DNA from: Methanomassiliicoccaceae archaeon
GTDB taxonomy: Archaea; Thermoplasmatota; Thermoplasmata; Methanomassiliicoccales; Methanomethylophilaceae
DNA length: 64,000 bases
Assembly (NCBI GenBank): GCA_016284295.1
Contig: JAEEOP010000040.1
Coordinates: 41,105 to 105,104 of the forward strand
Direction: 5' to 3'
Numbering within the stretch: position 1 is the first letter of the stretch; each line of letters starts with the position of its first letter. This document shows, one piece after another, positions 62,392-64,000 of this stretch. The notes under the pieces are model-generated. The model saw only the letters and a program-made list of their open reading frames with translations, was not told the DNA's origin and did not search any database. Made by a program: the position numbers and the translations under genes.

Positions 62392-63612
62392 ATGACGGTA
62401 TCTGAACCGAACATGACGAAGGAGCCGGTGTTCACGAGGGATTTCATCATCAACATGGCCATAACCATGTGCTGCTCCCTGAACTACTTCACGCTCCTGA
62501 TCAACATAGTCGGATTCGCAACCGTGACCTACGGTGCCACATCCACAGAGGCAGGTCTGGCGGCCGGGCTGTACGTCCTCGGAGGGCTGGTGTCCAGATT
62601 CTTCCTCGGGAAGTACATAGAGCTCGTCGGCAGGAAGAAGATGCTGGTGATCACCATGTCACTGTCGGCGCTGATGTCCGGTACGTATTTCTTCGCGTCC
62701 TCGCTCGAACTGCTCTATCTGATCCGCCTGCTGCACGGCATGCTGTACGGGATAGGCAGCTCCTGCGGGACCGACATCGCGGCCAAACTCATACCCGCCA
62801 GCAGGAGAGGGGAGGGAATAGGCTACCACTTCATGTCCATAACCGTGGCGATGGCGGTGGGTCCGCTGCTCGGAATGTACCTCGGGGACATCGGCGACTA
62901 CAACGGCGTGTTCTCGGTCGGTCTTGTGATGTACACCGTCGCGGCGCTGCTCGCCCTGGTCCTGCGCGTACCGGAGGAGGAGCTGACCGAGGAGCAGAGG
63001 AAGGAGGCCAGGAGCTTCGCCTTCGGGAACCTTGTCGAGAAGTCGGCGATCCCGCTGGGTTTGACATGCATGGTGTTCTACTTCGGGTACTCCGGGGTGC
63101 TGGCGTTCATCGTGGAGTACACCGTGGAGACTGCCATGGAGGAGGCTGCCATGTTCTTCTACCTCTCGGTGGCGGCAGGAACGTTCGTGTCCAGGATCAC
63201 CACGGGGAGGATCTACGACATGCACGGGCCGAACGTGATCCTGATACCGGGATACCTGGCATTCCTGGTGGGGATGCTTCTGTTCGCCACGACGGATTCC
63301 CCGGAGGTATTCCTGGCGTCAGGTTTCGTCATAGGCTGCGGGATATCCATCATATTCGCCGTCTGCCAGACCATCGTGGTGTCGAAGAGCCCTGCCCACA
63401 GGTACGGGGTGACGACATCCACGTTCAGTTCGGTCAACGACCTGGGGACAGGATTCGGACCGATGATACTGGGCACGCTGCTGACGGTGATGGACTTCCA
63501 CGGGATGTACCTGGTGTGCGCCATGTGCAGCATCATCAGCTTCGCGATGTACTGGTGCATACACGGGCACTGGGCGTTCCTGGCATCGCGGAGGAAGGCT
63601 CGGGACGAATGA
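62392..63612 (+). CDS. MFS transporter (12 helices)
   Basis: A 406-residue major facilitator with about 12 transmembrane segments, FLGKYIELVGRKKMLV loop and GIGSSCGTDIAAKLIPASRRGEG. Likely efflux or uptake of a small molecule; substrate unknown. It is divergent from the PPOX-fold gene. The ATG at 62392 is chosen over the GTG at 62371. A TATA-like GATAAAAC lies about 35-40 nt before. Confidence 0.87.
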   Translation: MTVSEPNMTKEPVFTRDFIINMAITMCCSLNYFTLLINIVGFATVTYGATSTEAGLAAGLYVLGGLVSRFFLGKYIELVGRKKMLVITMSLSALMSGTYFFASSLELLYLIRLLHGMLYGIGSSCGTDIAAKLIPASRRGEGIGYHFMSITVAMAVGPLLGMYLGDIGDYNGVFSVGLVMYTVAALLALVLRVPEEELTEEQRKEARSFAFGNLVEKSAIPLGLTCMVFYFGYSGVLAFIVEYTVETAMEEAAMFFYLSVAAGTFVSRITTGRIYDMHGPNVILIPGYLAFLVGMLLFATTDSPEVFLASGFVIGCGISIIFAVCQTIVVSKSPAHRYGVTTSTFSSVNDLGTGFGPMILGTLLTVMDFHGMYLVCAMCSIISFAMYWCIHGHWAFLASRRKARDE

Positions 63613-63725
63613 ATCGACCATAGCCTCCGCTGCGCTCGGCGACGGAATGCCGATGTTCCCTGTTATGGCCCGCATCTATGGTGCCAAAAGCGTCATGGAT
63701 CCGGCGCCTGGACGATGACGTCCGC

Positions 63726-63740
63726 CCCGCCTACGGCGGG
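63726..63740 (+). terminator. Hairpin after the MFS gene
   Basis: CCCGCC-tac-GGCGGG forms a 6-bp stem 113 nt after the stop; the T-run of the tRNA promoter follows. Its function as a terminator is uncertain. Confidence 0.4.
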
Positions 63741-63798
63741 ACAGACTCAAAGTTTTTATTGGAGTTCACAGTACGGTGGCTTGCCGGGAATTCTCAAT

Positions 63799-63873
63799 GG
63801 GCAAGTAGATCAGCCCGGTTAGATCGCTTCGTTCGCAACGAAGAGGCCGCGAGTTCGAATCTCGCCTTGTCCA
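63799..63873 (+). tRNA. tRNA-Ala (anticodon CGC)
   Basis: A 75-nt cloverleaf. Acceptor GGGCAAG/CTTGTCC with the alanine identity G3-U70 wobble, D stem GATC/GATC, anticodon stem CTTCG/CGAAG with loop TTCGCAA (anticodon CGC at 63834-63836), T arm GCGAG-TTCGAAT-CTCGC, discriminator A at 63873, and no encoded CCA. A TATA-like TTTTTATT (63753-63760) lies about 40 nt upstream. Confidence 0.92.
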
Positions 63874-64000
63874 CTCACTACTTACAAACCGCCTGACTGT
63901 ATGAAGGACGACCAGGTCGGCTCATATGGACGGTTTCTCACGGTTATATGGTCCGGTAAAGGTCACGGTCCGTGATGCAGAGACAATAAAACCCAGATCA

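Noticed and set aside
63678..63896. 72-residue frame running through the tRNA
   Set aside because: It reads through the tRNA-Ala gene and has no ribosome-binding site or recognisable sequence.

Overview
The window looks like chromosome from a methanogenic archaeon of the order Methanomassiliicoccales (Thermoplasmata-related, gut or rumen type). This is inferred from gene content and signals, not from a marker gene search. Archaeal genes include TATA-binding protein, SRP54, class I HMG-CoA reductase, archaeal-type PheT, TrmY, an adenylyltransferase/NTPase fusion known from Thermoplasmata, and a TadA/TadC-like pilus motor. Many genes have a TATA box about 25-28 nt upstream of a leaderless ATG. 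By my reading about 57 of 63 visible stop codons are TGA, 6 are TAA and none is TAG. The one strong in-frame TAG lies inside a D-lactate dehydrogenase-like gene (36538-36540). This fits a lineage that reads UAG as pyrrolysine.

Layout. 1-7352 (minus strand) is a tightly coupled operon in which an XRE-cupin regulator gene precedes an AMP-forming acyl-CoA synthetase gene three times over, with one ACT/metallo-beta-lactamase protein inserted. Divergent from it (7443-10675) are a MinD-like ATPase and a four-subunit 2-oxoacid:ferredoxin oxidoreductase. Together these could activate scavenged carboxylic acids and reductively carboxylate them to 2-oxoacids for amino acid synthesis. A candidate structured ncRNA follows (10749-10996), then an amino acid permease and an AT-rich, repeat-bearing intergenic region. 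13483-21446 holds an alpha/beta hydrolase, two pilin-like proteins, a U32 peptidase and a secretion ATPase/TadC pair. Next come a class II ribonucleotide reductase, a Fic protein lacking the catalytic His, and an aminotransferase.

26366-32775 is a complete trpEGDCFBA operon with 4-8 bp gene overlaps and a palindrome just before trpE. 32620-44643 is mixed: an ATC-hydrolase-like gene running antisense into trpA, a BIG2 surface protein, a nitrilase, the UAG-containing dehydrogenase, two low-complexity repeat proteins, TBP, small zinc-ribbon/TPR/membrane proteins, an iron-sulfur flavoprotein and a MarR regulator. 44813-52147 is housekeeping: HMG-CoA reductase, PheT, peroxiredoxin, a shortened FAD-binding protein, the CoaD/NTPase fusion, TrmY and SRP54. 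52530-63612 contains a GNAT enzyme, a coiled-coil protein, a second iron-sulfur flavoprotein, two bacterial-PH membrane proteins, PurB, a secreted protein, two MFS transporters and a PPOX-fold protein. A tRNA-Ala(CGC) gene lies near the right edge.

Start codons were moved from the longest reading frame where a Shine-Dalgarno sequence, a TATA distance or an overlap with the upstream stop supported it. All family assignments come from recognising motifs by eye; no database search was possible.
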